Source: Paenibacillus sp. L3-i20 (GTDB lineage: Bacteria > Bacillota > Bacilli > Paenibacillales > Paenibacillaceae). From it: 64,000 nt of DNA. Shown here piece by piece: positions 52,971-60,730 of the stretch. The DNA lies in NCBI RefSeq assembly GCF_022180385.2, contig NZ_BQME02000002.1, positions 620,001 to 684,000 on the forward strand. The letters are read 5' to 3'. The stretch's first letter is position 1; every line of letters starts with the position of its first letter. A model generated the notes under the pieces. It saw only the letters and a program-made list of their open reading frames with translations, was not told the origin of the DNA and did no database searches. The position numbers were made by a program, and so were the translations under genes.

Positions 52971-54075
52971 AAATGGACTCCCCTCTGGAAAAAATATAAT
53001 TGCCGAGCATGTAGATACGTTATTAAAGCAATTAGATGAACGTATTGAGGATGGTGGGTTTCGCAGTGAGCTAAAGCAATCATTAAAACAGCTCGCTGAT
53101 GTCAAATTTGCACTGGATGAATCCTCAATCGTTGCTGTCACAGACCATAGAGGCAAAATTCAATATGTAAACGATAAATTTTGCGAGATTTCCAAATATG
53201 AACGGGATGACTTGATTGGAAAAGATCATCGGATCATTAATTCTGGATATCACGGTAAAACGTTTATGGGTAACCTCTGGGAGACAATTTCTACAGGAAA
53301 CGTCTGGGGAGGGGAAATTAAAAACAAGGCGAGGGACGGATCGTATTATTGGGTAAATACGACGATAGTACCCTTTATCGGAGAAGACGGCAAGCCTTAT
53401 CAATATCTTGCCATTCGCAATGAGGTTACTAGACTCAAGAAAGTTGAGGAAGAGCTTAAGGAAACGTTAGCGAAAGTAATGACAATTCAAGAGGATGAAC
53501 GTCGAAAGTTTTCGCGCGAGCTTCATGACGGAATCGGGCAAAGCTTGTTTTCCCTGCTCATTCAACTTGATCGTGTTATCTCTGAACCGAAGCATGAACG
53601 GGATGATTTGGGCCATATCCGCGATCATGTAGCTGGAATAATTGAAGAGGTACGCGGCCTAGCATGGGAACTTCGACCATCTGTCCTAGATGATCTTGGT
53701 ATTGTACCAGCTATCAGAACCTATATAGACAACTACGCTTCCCATTACGGGATAAAGGTTAACTTTAACTGCAATTTGCGAAAAAGACTCCCAAGCAGCA
53801 ACGAAACGGTTATCTATCGAATCATCCAAGAAGCGCTCACCAATATAGCCAAATATGCTGACGTTTCCGAAGCCGAAGTTACCATTCAAGAGGAGGAGTC
53901 CGAAGTTATCGTTCGGATTATCGATCAGGGCGTCGGTTTCGATACTAGTATAAGTACAAAGGGTGTTGGCAGGTTCAGTATGGTCGAACGAGCCCGTACT
54001 GCTGGCGGAAGCTTTCAGTTGGCATCTACACCAGGCGAAGGAACGATTGTAACGATCATCATTCCGAAATCATAA
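52963..54075 (+). CDS. nreB: NreB-like sensor histidine kinase with PAS domain lacking Fe-S cysteines
   Basis: A 370-residue soluble kinase of the HisKA_3 (NarX/NreB) type. A PAS domain covers about residues 45-155 (SIVAVTDHRGKIQYVND, GSYYWVNTTIVPF). The phospho-His is in FSRELHDGIGQSLFSL (about 184-199), and the ATPase part has IQEALTNIAKYADVSEAEV and GVGRFSMVERARTAGG. Staphylococcal NreB holds an O2-sensing cluster on four PAS cysteines; here only one Cys is in the PAS domain (NDKFCEIS), so another cofactor (for example flavin) or another signal is likely. Start TTG 52963. Confidence 0.8.
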   Translation: MIENGLPSGKNIIAEHVDTLLKQLDERIEDGGFRSELKQSLKQLADVKFALDESSIVAVTDHRGKIQYVNDKFCEISKYERDDLIGKDHRIINSGYHGKTFMGNLWETISTGNVWGGEIKNKARDGSYYWVNTTIVPFIGEDGKPYQYLAIRNEVTRLKKVEEELKETLAKVMTIQEDERRKFSRELHDGIGQSLFSLLIQLDRVISEPKHERDDLGHIRDHVAGIIEEVRGLAWELRPSVLDDLGIVPAIRTYIDNYASHYGIKVNFNCNLRKRLPSSNETVIYRIIQEALTNIAKYADVSEAEVTIQEEESEVIVRIIDQGVGFDTSISTKGVGRFSMVERARTAGGSFQLASTPGEGTIVTIIIPKS

Positions 54076-54086
54076 TTATTGCTAAT

Positions 54087-54129
54087 TGTGATTTCGCTCA
54101 CATCGCAGACTGTTACAAACCTCTACAAT
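54087..54129 (+). promoter_or_regulatory. Perfect Fnr site and promoter before ndk
   Basis: TGTGATTTCGCTCACA (54087-54102) matches TGTGAN6TCACA fully. TACAAT (54124-54129) is a good -10, and the centre is about 41.5 bases before the predicted start of transcription. Confidence 0.8.
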
Positions 54130-54154
54130 GATAGATAAGAGGAGGATGAAGACG

Positions 54155-54559
54155 ATGAGTGAAAGAGCATTTGTAATGATTAAGCCAGATGGTGTTGAAC
54201 GAGGTTTGATTGGTGAGATCGTAAGCAGGTTCGAGAAAAAGGGGCTTCGTCTCGTTCGAGCAGAGCTTACATCTATTCCGAAAGAGAAAGCTGAGATCCA
54301 TTATGAACATCTCAAAAGCAAGCCGTTTTTTGATGAACTGGTTGAATATATTACATCCGGATGTGTCTTCTCAATGATCATTGAAGGTACAGCTGCTGTA
54401 CAAAATGTTCGCTCCTTGATCGGACCAACGAATCCAGCTGAAGCACCGCCGGGTACAATTCGTGGAGACTTTGGGCTTGATGTAGCACAAAATATTATTC
54501 ATGGCTCGGATTCTGTAGATAATGCAATTAGAGAAATTAAGCTATTTTTCGAAAAATAA
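54155..54559 (+). CDS. ndk: Nucleoside diphosphate kinase
   Basis: A 134-residue NDK with the N-terminal signature RAFVMIKPDGVERGLIGEIV (quoted in part: FVMIKPDGVERG), ATP site GPTNPAEAPPGTIRGDF, and catalytic His in IIHGSDS (about residues 113-119). It exchanges the terminal phosphate between nucleotides. The ATG at 54155 follows GAGGAGG. Ndk is usually housekeeping; here it stands directly behind a perfect Fnr site in the anaerobic island and leads into a cysteine-rich protein gene. Confidence 0.93.
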   Translation: MSERAFVMIKPDGVERGLIGEIVSRFEKKGLRLVRAELTSIPKEKAEIHYEHLKSKPFFDELVEYITSGCVFSMIIEGTAAVQNVRSLIGPTNPAEAPPGTIRGDFGLDVAQNIIHGSDSVDNAIREIKLFFEK

Positions 54560-54581
54560 TGACTGTTGGAGGTCATCTGCT

Positions 54582-54773
54582 ATGACAGAACTAATTAAAA
54601 TTGATGTCATTACTAAAAATATGATTCAGTATTGTTATACTTGCCCGGATGCTCATAAATGTGACACAGAAGAAAAATGTAAAACGTGTTGGGAAGCAAA
54701 AGGTCTGCTCAAAAAAGAAGACCTGAAGGAGCAATTAACAACTGAGCAATTGTTGACCCTATATGCGCAATAG
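54582..54773 (+). CDS. Small cysteine-rich protein
   Basis: A 63-residue protein with five cysteines in CYTCPDAHKCDTEEKCKTCWE (quoted in parts: CYTCPDAHKC, then CKTCWE), forming CxxC-x5-C and CxxC patterns that could bind zinc or an iron-sulfur cluster. The N-terminus ELIKIDVITKNMIQY is ordinary and the C-terminus is acidic/helical. The ATG at 54582 has GGAGG upstream. It is 22 bases after ndk and therefore probably under the same Fnr promoter. No family was recognised. Confidence 0.7.
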   Translation: MTELIKIDVITKNMIQYCYTCPDAHKCDTEEKCKTCWEAKGLLKKEDLKEQLTTEQLLTLYAQ

Positions 54774-54805
54774 CAGCAATGAATGTTATAAAACAGTAAG
54801 CAATC

Positions 54806-54876
54806 AACCCTTCTAACAGAAGTGCTCGTTGTTCATGATTGTATGAACATGACATTACTGTTGGAAGGGTTTTTTA
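54806..54876 (+). terminator. Branched terminator after the ndk operon
   Basis: AACCCTTCTAACAG (54806-54819) pairs with CTGTTGGAAGGGTT (54858-54871), and a second stem (GTTCAT/ATGAAC) sits in the loop; a T run follows. Confidence 0.75.
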
Positions 54877-54950
54877 TGGTTAACACCGACTTGTGGTAAA
54901 TATAAGGCTCTCTATGCAGAGTATTTCGTTTGTATGGAATGGTGTTCCTA

Positions 54951-55429
54951 TTACTTAATAACATTTACTGTGTATGCATGACCGTTGAGTGGAAGATTGA
55001 ATCCAATATAATAACCATTATGTACATCTAATGTTAATGAGGTTAAATGGTTTGCAAGTTTTATTTTTTTTGTAGTTTCATCTTTTGTTTTCCCTATAAG
55101 TATAGGTAGTTTCTCTCCAGTTTCCGTTGTATGTTCAAACATTACATAAGAAGGTGTGCCTAATTTTAACGTTATCCTCTCCCACAAGTAACCTTTGCTG
55201 CTTTTATTAATTTTTGCTAGCGAGAATGCATCCGTTTTGTCTTCGACTAATACATAATGTGTATTTTGATACTCTTGCGTTAGTACTAAGCTCACCTCTT
55301 CAATCTTTAAACCGTGTTCAATCGCTTCATTTAACGACGGTAGCCACACTTCATTAGTTACAGGCTGACTACAAGACGAAAACACAAATAATAAAGTTAA
55401 GTTGAACGCTAGCAAAAAAAGTTTTTCAT
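54951..55429 (-). pseudogene. Lipoprotein gene with single-base frameshift in a T-run
   Basis: The main open frame (54951-55415) encodes LLAFNLTLLFVFSSCSQPV, a lipoprotein signal peptide with lipobox VFSSC, and about 135 more residues of unknown family. It lacks a good start: the natural start is the ATG at 55427-55429 (encoding MKN), which has a site upstream but enters the wrong frame because the T-run (55414-55420 as A on the + strand) has seven bases. Eight T would give MKNFFLLAFNL, a standard lipoprotein start. It is therefore a recent frameshift, a phase-variable switch or a sequencing error. The product would be a surface lipoprotein. Confidence 0.6.
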
Positions 55430-55657
55430 AAATTCACCATCTTTCTCATTAAAGAGAGGTACATATTCTTGTAAATACTTTAACGCATAATTGTAATTTA
55501 ATTCAATACGTTAGAGATTTTTTTATGAAGAGATTGTTATGTGCAGTTTCCTTCGTACGCAATTGCAAATAAATTATCCGTAGAGCCGATGGGTCATTCT
55601 TCTTGATGGAGGAATAATCTGTAGGCTTATTGTGGTTCTATAAATAAGACATAATTT

Positions 55658-55708
55658 TGAAAGCGTTTTAATAAATGATTTACAATATTTTCATAAATCC
55701 TTTATACT
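55658..55708 (+). promoter_or_regulatory. Promoter with cre-like site before the secreted-protein gene
   Basis: TTTACA (55679-55684) and TATACT (55703-55708) are 18 bases apart. Just upstream TGAAAGCGTTTTAA (55658-55671) matches the cre consensus at 13 of 14 positions, suggesting CcpA control. GCTAATA...TATTAGC (55730-55747) forms a small hairpin in the leader. The other bases between 55430 and 55774 hold nothing recognisable. Confidence 0.55.
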
Positions 55709-55774
55709 CTTCTTACATATACAGTTTATGCTAATAGCAGTATTAGCTTTTCCATAATGAGGAGGAAATTGTTC

Positions 55775-57523
55775 ATGTCCAATTGGAAGAAGACTGTAAC
55801 CGCATTATCTCTAACAATGACGTTATTAGCTATATCAATACCGGCTAATGCTAGCACTGAAGAGAAGTACATAGGTACTGGGGAGTTAACTTTACACAAA
55901 ATTGCTCGTTATAACTCGGGGAAAACAGCTGTCGGGAAAAATGGGGTTGAAATATCCACGTTTGATGCCGCAACGAAACGAGTTTTTGCTGTGAATGGGG
56001 ACAAGCGGTCTATCGACATACTGGATTTGTCCAAGCTAACTAGTACAACAGGTAAAGTATCTGCACTTGCTCTCAGTAAGCAAATTGTTATTTCTCAGTT
56101 GGGGGAACCTTCATTTCATGATTTAACCAGTATAGCGGTTCATCCGAAGTTTGATCTTGTTGCCGTTGCCGTACTTAACAAAAAACCTTTAAAAGGACAT
56201 ATCGCATTTTTCAAAAAAGATGGTCAGTACGTGAACAAGGTAGAAGTAGGTTACCATCCTGACATGGTTACTTTTACTCCAGATGGGAAAAGTCTCATCG
56301 TTGCTAATGAAGGGGAACCTACGGACGATTATTCCGTTGATCCACTTGGCTCTGTTTCCATTATTACTGTTCCTGGCGGAGCAGGTTCTATTAAACAACA
56401 GCATGTTACTGATGTTACATTCGAGACTGTAAAAAGCGGACAGATCGATGACAATGTAAGGATTTATCCACATAAGAACGGCGTATACCAAAAGAAATCT
56501 TCTTCTAACAGTAACAATTGGGCAGCAGACTTCGAACCAGAGTATATCGCAGTAGATGCAAGCAGTAAATTTGCTTATGTTGTCTTACAAGAAAATAATG
56601 CGATTGCACAGCTCGATATTAGCGGCAAAAAGTTTATCCACGTTAACGGATTAGGTTATAAGGATCATTCTTTGCCCGGTAATGGGTTAGATGTTTCCGA
56701 TAAAGATGGCGGCATTAACATTAAAAATTGGCCTCTGCTCGGCACTTATATGCCTGACGGCATATCACTTTATCAAGCTAATGGCAAAACATATTTAGTA
56801 TCTGCCAATGAAGGAGACTCCAGAGACTATGAAACACCAAATGGTTGGACAGAGGAGCAGACGATTGGGAAGCTTGATAAGTCCGCTATTAAATTGAATG
56901 ATGAGCATTATGCAGGCTATGCGCAAGCACAGCTAGATGGAATCATTGCGAATGAATTAAGCGAGGAAAAGCTTGGAAAGTTAAAAGTGAGCACTGCCCA
57001 ATATGATGCTGCAAATGGGGAGAACGCTTCAACTTTACATGATGCGCTTTACACTTTTGGTGGGCGATCCTTCTCGATTTGGGATATTGATAACTTTAAG
57101 AATGGGCCGGTGTATGACAGCGGTGATGCTTTTGAACAAATAACGACCAAATTTGCTCCTAGTGGATTCAACTCCGATAATGAGAAGGCAAGTTCGCTGG
57201 ATAAACGAAGTACAAGTAAAGGACCTGAACCGGAGGATGTAAAGGTAGTTAAGTTGTACGGCAAACAATATGCTTTTGTAAGCTTAGAGCGAGTTGGTGG
57301 CATAATTGCGTACAATGTAACGAATCCTAATGCTGCGCAATTTGTAACGTATACAAATGATCGGAATTTTGCCCTTGCTGATACACAGCAGGATCTAGGT
57401 CCAGAAGGGCTTCATATTGTGGATGGTACAAAAAGCCCGACAGGAAAGCCGCTTTTACTTGTCGCTAATGAAACATCTGGTTCTTTATCCATCTATGAAA
57501 TTCGTGCAAAATCGAAGCCATAA
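55775..57523 (+). CDS. Secreted choice-of-anchor-I-like beta-propeller protein
   Basis: A 582-residue secreted protein with a signal peptide (about residues 1-27, ending IPANAS). The mature part looks like a beta-propeller of the 'choice-of-anchor I' group often annotated near alkaline phosphatases: ISTFDAATKRVFAVNG, FTPDGKSLIVANEGEP (about 170-185), LVSANEGDSRDYE, GGRSFSIWD, GPEPEDVK and LGPEGLHIV. The repeated 'ANEGE/DxR' signatures are typical. Role unknown; phosphate-ester hydrolysis is only suggested by similarity of the family name. The ATG at 55775 has GAGGAGG upstream. Confidence 0.75.
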   Translation: MSNWKKTVTALSLTMTLLAISIPANASTEEKYIGTGELTLHKIARYNSGKTAVGKNGVEISTFDAATKRVFAVNGDKRSIDILDLSKLTSTTGKVSALALSKQIVISQLGEPSFHDLTSIAVHPKFDLVAVAVLNKKPLKGHIAFFKKDGQYVNKVEVGYHPDMVTFTPDGKSLIVANEGEPTDDYSVDPLGSVSIITVPGGAGSIKQQHVTDVTFETVKSGQIDDNVRIYPHKNGVYQKKSSSNSNNWAADFEPEYIAVDASSKFAYVVLQENNAIAQLDISGKKFIHVNGLGYKDHSLPGNGLDVSDKDGGINIKNWPLLGTYMPDGISLYQANGKTYLVSANEGDSRDYETPNGWTEEQTIGKLDKSAIKLNDEHYAGYAQAQLDGIIANELSEEKLGKLKVSTAQYDAANGENASTLHDALYTFGGRSFSIWDIDNFKNGPVYDSGDAFEQITTKFAPSGFNSDNEKASSLDKRSTSKGPEPEDVKVVKLYGKQYAFVSLERVGGIIAYNVTNPNAAQFVTYTNDRNFALADTQQDLGPEGLHIVDGTKSPTGKPLLLVANETSGSLSIYEIRAKSKP

Positions 57524-57555
57524 TATAATGTAATGAGAATCTAATATAGTTGATG

Positions 57556-57577
57556 AAGTGGCCCGTCGCCACTTTCA
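57556..57577 (+). terminator. Short hairpin, probable terminator
   Basis: AAGTGGC pairs with GCCACTT around CCGTC, followed by TTC; the T-run is weak. Confidence 0.45.
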
Positions 57578-57642
57578 ATTGAATATATAATAAAATGTTA
57601 TCATAAACATGAAGTATACATGATTTTAAGGAGGCTATTCGT

Positions 57643-58179
57643 TTGTTGAAGATTGGTATTATATTAGGAAGTACAAGACCTGGACGCGTTAGTCCACAAG
57701 TAGGAAATTGGCTTAAAGAGATTGCGGATCAACGTGGAGATGCAAGCTTTGAAATAGTAGATATCGCTGACTACAAGCTCCCGTTTTTTGGTGACGCTGA
57801 TACAGAAGATCAAATTGGAAAGTGGAAGTCGACATTACGTTCCCTTGATGGTTTTGTGTTCGTTACACCTGAATACAATCACAGTATTACGGGTGTGTTA
57901 AAAAATGCTCTGGATTCAGCACGAGATGAGTGGAATAACAAAGCTGCAGGTATAATCAGTTACGGTTCTACTGGAGGTGCACGAGCTGCGGAACATTTGA
58001 GAGGAATATTGGGTGAGTTGCATGTTGCTGACGTGAAAACACATCCAACTTTATCACTGTTTACAGATTTTGAAAATTACAGCACATTCAAACCTGCTGC
58101 ACTACATCTCAATAATGTAAATCTTATGCTGGATCAAGTACTTGCATGGAGCGGAGCACTTCAAACGGTACGTACTTGA
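57643..58179 (+). CDS. NADPH-dependent FMN reductase
   Basis: A 178-residue flavodoxin-like reductase. FMN-binding motif GIILGSTRPGRVSPQVG (about residues 5-21), FVTPEYNHSITGVLKNALD (about 74-92) and GSTGGARAAEHLRGIL are the signatures of the azoreductase/chromate-reductase group. It reduces FMN, quinones or azo compounds with NADPH. TTG start with AAGGAGG 9 bases before. No operon partners; terminator after. Confidence 0.88.
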   Translation: MLKIGIILGSTRPGRVSPQVGNWLKEIADQRGDASFEIVDIADYKLPFFGDADTEDQIGKWKSTLRSLDGFVFVTPEYNHSITGVLKNALDSARDEWNNKAAGIISYGSTGGARAAEHLRGILGELHVADVKTHPTLSLFTDFENYSTFKPAALHLNNVNLMLDQVLAWSGALQTVRT

Positions 58180-58193
58180 CATTATAGTTTATT

Positions 58194-58234
58194 AAACGCT
58201 TGATCTTTGGATATTCAAAGATTAAGCGTTTTTT
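58194..58234. terminator. Bidirectional terminator
   Basis: AAACGCTTGATCTTTG pairs with CAAAGATTAAGCGTTT (one G-U) around GATATT, followed by T-run; it serves convergent genes. Confidence 0.8.
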
Positions 58235-58248
58235 CTTTATCGTCCTTA

Positions 58249-58596
58249 CTACTTTAACTTTGTAATCCAAACTCCCGCCATTACAATAAGTAATCCTAAT
58301 GCTGTTTTCCAATTTGGCACTTCCTTGAGAAAAATAAAGCCAACGAGTACACAAACAAGCAGTTCAATTCCTTTTGATAGAACAAGTGAAAATGTCAATG
58401 TACCCATCGTTTTGTAAGTAAATTTAATCCCGTATCCAATCATCACATTAGCCGTAAACAGGAGAGGGAGCAGTTTAAATTGATACCATACGGTTGACCA
58501 GAAAGCAGGATCAATATGTTTACCTTGATAAGCAAACACTGCATTTATTATAAAAAGCCCTCCAAGTAAGAGTCCAATCGCATACACAAGTAACAA
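58249..58596 (-). CDS. Small EamA/SMR-like membrane protein
   Basis: A 115-residue protein with four membrane segments and a C-terminal FLKEVPNWKTALGLLIVMAGVW typical of a single EamA/SMR unit (quoted in part: EVPNWKTALGLLI). It may act as a dimeric small transporter; substrate unknown. TTG start with GGAGG 8 bases before. Confidence 0.7.
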   Translation of the reverse strand: MLLVYAIGLLLGGLFIINAVFAYQGKHIDPAFWSTVWYQFKLLPLLFTANVMIGYGIKFTYKTMGTLTFSLVLSKGIELLVCVLVGFIFLKEVPNWKTALGLLIVMAGVWITKLK

Positions 58597-58786
58597 CCTA
58601 TTTCCACCTCCAGTAATTCAGTACCTCATTTATGTGATTAATGTTGCCTGCGAGAAACTTTTTTATCCAAGCCCAAAAGCATGATTAGCGGGGAATCACT
58701 TTTATAGACAAACTGATTTGGGCAGATCACATTTGTATGGTACGATTCTAGAGAAGAATGAGAGATAGAAAGCAGGTTTGCAGTAA

Positions 58787-60346
58787 ATGATATTATCTAA
58801 TCAACAACTTTTCCGTTTCAGCGAAGCACCAATTTGGGATTTACAACGGGCTTATTATGAAGAGCAAGGTATAACAGCTTGGAATAATGACCAAGTTCCG
58901 CAATACATAACGAATAACCCTAAAATCGCAACTTCTTATGCGGAGATGATTTTCGGATTTTTGCAGGACCGTGCTGCGAAAGGACACACTTCTGAACTAG
59001 TTTCGATAGTCGAGCTTGGAGCAGGAGCGGGGCGATTGGCATTTCATGTCTTGCAGGAGCTGTGCAAACTTAAAGATTATGCCGGAATAGAAATCCCGCC
59101 ATTCCGTTATGTGATGACCGATTTGGCAGTTAAAAATATAATGGCTTGGCAAAATCATTCCATGCTTCAGCCTTTTGTGGCTCAAGGATTGTTGGATTTC
59201 GCAACATTTGATGCCGTACATGATACCGAACTTCATTTGGTCGTCTCACAATCAACAATCCGTGCGGGAGATTTGAAACAGCCGCTCTTAATTGTTGCTA
59301 ATTATTTTTTTGACAGCATTCCGCAAGACCTAATTTATGTAGGTGATGGTAAAATTTTTGAATGTGATGTCAGAATCGAATATCCGGACCAAGTTGATCA
59401 AATGCAACCGTCTAAAGTGCTGGAGGATATGCAACTTAGCTATGAGTATCGCCATGCACCTCAATACGAAACGAATTCGTTCCCTTATTCTGAATTGATT
59501 TCAGTTTATGTGCAGGAGCTTGAAGATTCACACATCTTATTTCCACTGGTGGGGTTAACATGTCTTGAGCGGTTAAATCAGCTTTCACAAGAAGGATTTT
59601 TGCTAATTACAGCAGATAAAGGAGATCATCGTTTAGATAACTGGAGGTTTGCTGAACCGCCCCAGTTAATTCTTCATGGCAGCTTCTCTTTAACAGCAAA
59701 TTATCATGCCATTCAACATGTGTTCCAGCAAAGAGGCGGACTTGCTCTATTTACAGAACATCATTATAAAAATCTAAATATTGGCTGTTTATTCATGTTG
59801 AAAACACCACTAGACTATGCCAATATTCGATTAGCTTACCGACGATTTGTTGATTCATTTGGACCCGATGATTTCTTTAGTATGAAGAAATGGGTGGACC
59901 AACACTCTGAAACGATGGGGCTGGAGCATTTATTGGCATTTTGGCGTTTGGGTGGATATGATACAGAGTTTTTCCTCCACAATGCGAAGCACTTATCCAC
60001 TCTAATACCAGATGCCAGTGATGAAGAAATGACGGATCTGCAACAAGCTATTCATAAAATGTGGAAATCATATTATCAAATCGAGCAACAATGTGCACTA
60101 ACTAAAAGCGTTGGGCTTCTGTTGTTCGAAATGAATATGTTTGAAGATGCATTACCGTTTCTAGAAAATTCTGTTCGTGCAAATTCTGGAAAAGCACTTC
60201 CTGCAATTCTATATAATCTTGCTATATGTTGCTACGAGCTGGAGCAGGAGGAAGCAGCACTTGACTACTTACGGCAGGTGCTGGCTTTGGAACCTAAACA
60301 TGACGAAGCTTTGCAGCTATTTCAATCGCTAAATCCAGACGAATAG
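58787..60346 (+). CDS. Methyltransferase-like protein with C-terminal TPR repeats
   Basis: A 519-residue protein. The first 370 residues resemble the MidA/NDUFAF7 methyltransferase fold: IVELGAGAGRLAFHVLQEL (about 73-91, SAM site), RYVMTDLAVKNI and VANYFFDSIPQDL, which corresponds to the NEFFDALP motif of MidA. Residues about 430-519 contain tetratricopeptide repeats (FEDALPFLENSVRAN; EEAALDYLRQVLALEPKHDEAL, in part). MidA proteins methylate a protein arginine, but the distance here is large and the combination with TPRs suggests another target. No operon partner. Confidence 0.6.
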   Translation: MILSNQQLFRFSEAPIWDLQRAYYEEQGITAWNNDQVPQYITNNPKIATSYAEMIFGFLQDRAAKGHTSELVSIVELGAGAGRLAFHVLQELCKLKDYAGIEIPPFRYVMTDLAVKNIMAWQNHSMLQPFVAQGLLDFATFDAVHDTELHLVVSQSTIRAGDLKQPLLIVANYFFDSIPQDLIYVGDGKIFECDVRIEYPDQVDQMQPSKVLEDMQLSYEYRHAPQYETNSFPYSELISVYVQELEDSHILFPLVGLTCLERLNQLSQEGFLLITADKGDHRLDNWRFAEPPQLILHGSFSLTANYHAIQHVFQQRGGLALFTEHHYKNLNIGCLFMLKTPLDYANIRLAYRRFVDSFGPDDFFSMKKWVDQHSETMGLEHLLAFWRLGGYDTEFFLHNAKHLSTLIPDASDEEMTDLQQAIHKMWKSYYQIEQQCALTKSVGLLLFEMNMFEDALPFLENSVRANSGKALPAILYNLAICCYELEQEEAALDYLRQVLALEPKHDEALQLFQSLNPDE

Positions 60347-60403
60347 AATTGATCTTAGATTTTGCTTAAGTTAACAACTCCTTGAAAAAGATGGAAATAA
60401 CCC

Positions 60404-60455
60404 AGCAAAAACAACCTTTATTAACAGTTAGTTGATAAGGGCTGTTTTTGCTTTT
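60404..60455 (+). terminator. Intrinsic terminator after the methyltransferase-TPR gene
   Basis: AGCAAAAACA pairs with TGTTTTTGCT with further inner pairing (CCTT, AAGG), followed by TTTT. Confidence 0.75.
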
Positions 60456-60592
60456 GGTAAGAAACATTTTGGAAGAGGGCGCATAAAGTATCTATATAAC
60501 TTATCGCTAAATTCACGTGAGGATATATAACATATAAAACGAAATAAGTAATAAATGACACTAGTTATGATGCAAATAACTGAATATTCAGC

Positions 60593-60701
60593 TTTCGTAT
60601 AACCTTAGCGATTGGGCTTAGGGTCTCTACTTAGAAACCGTAAATTTCTAGCTACGAAAAAAATGTGCTGTGTGCATGTTTTTTTCGTAGCTAGTTTTTT
60701 T
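60593..60701 (+). promoter_or_regulatory. Purine riboswitch (guanine type) with overlapping terminator, predicted ON switch
   Basis: The aptamer spans 60593-60659. P1 is TTTCGTA/TACGAAA. P2 is CCTTAGC/GCTTAGG with one T-T mismatch and loop GATTGG. J2/3 is GTCTCTAC. P3 is TAGAA/TTCTA with loop ACCGTAAAT. The L2 GG and L3 CC for the kissing loop are present. The specificity base (position 74, at 60652) is C, the guanine form; position 73 is G where the consensus has A. The terminator is a 21-bp stem (60648-60668 with 60674-60694) and seven T, whose 5' arm contains the P1 3' strand. Ligand binding should thus block termination (pbuE-like logic). Confidence 0.82.
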
Positions 60702-60730
60702 ATATTCGTTAAACAAAGGGGAACTGCACA

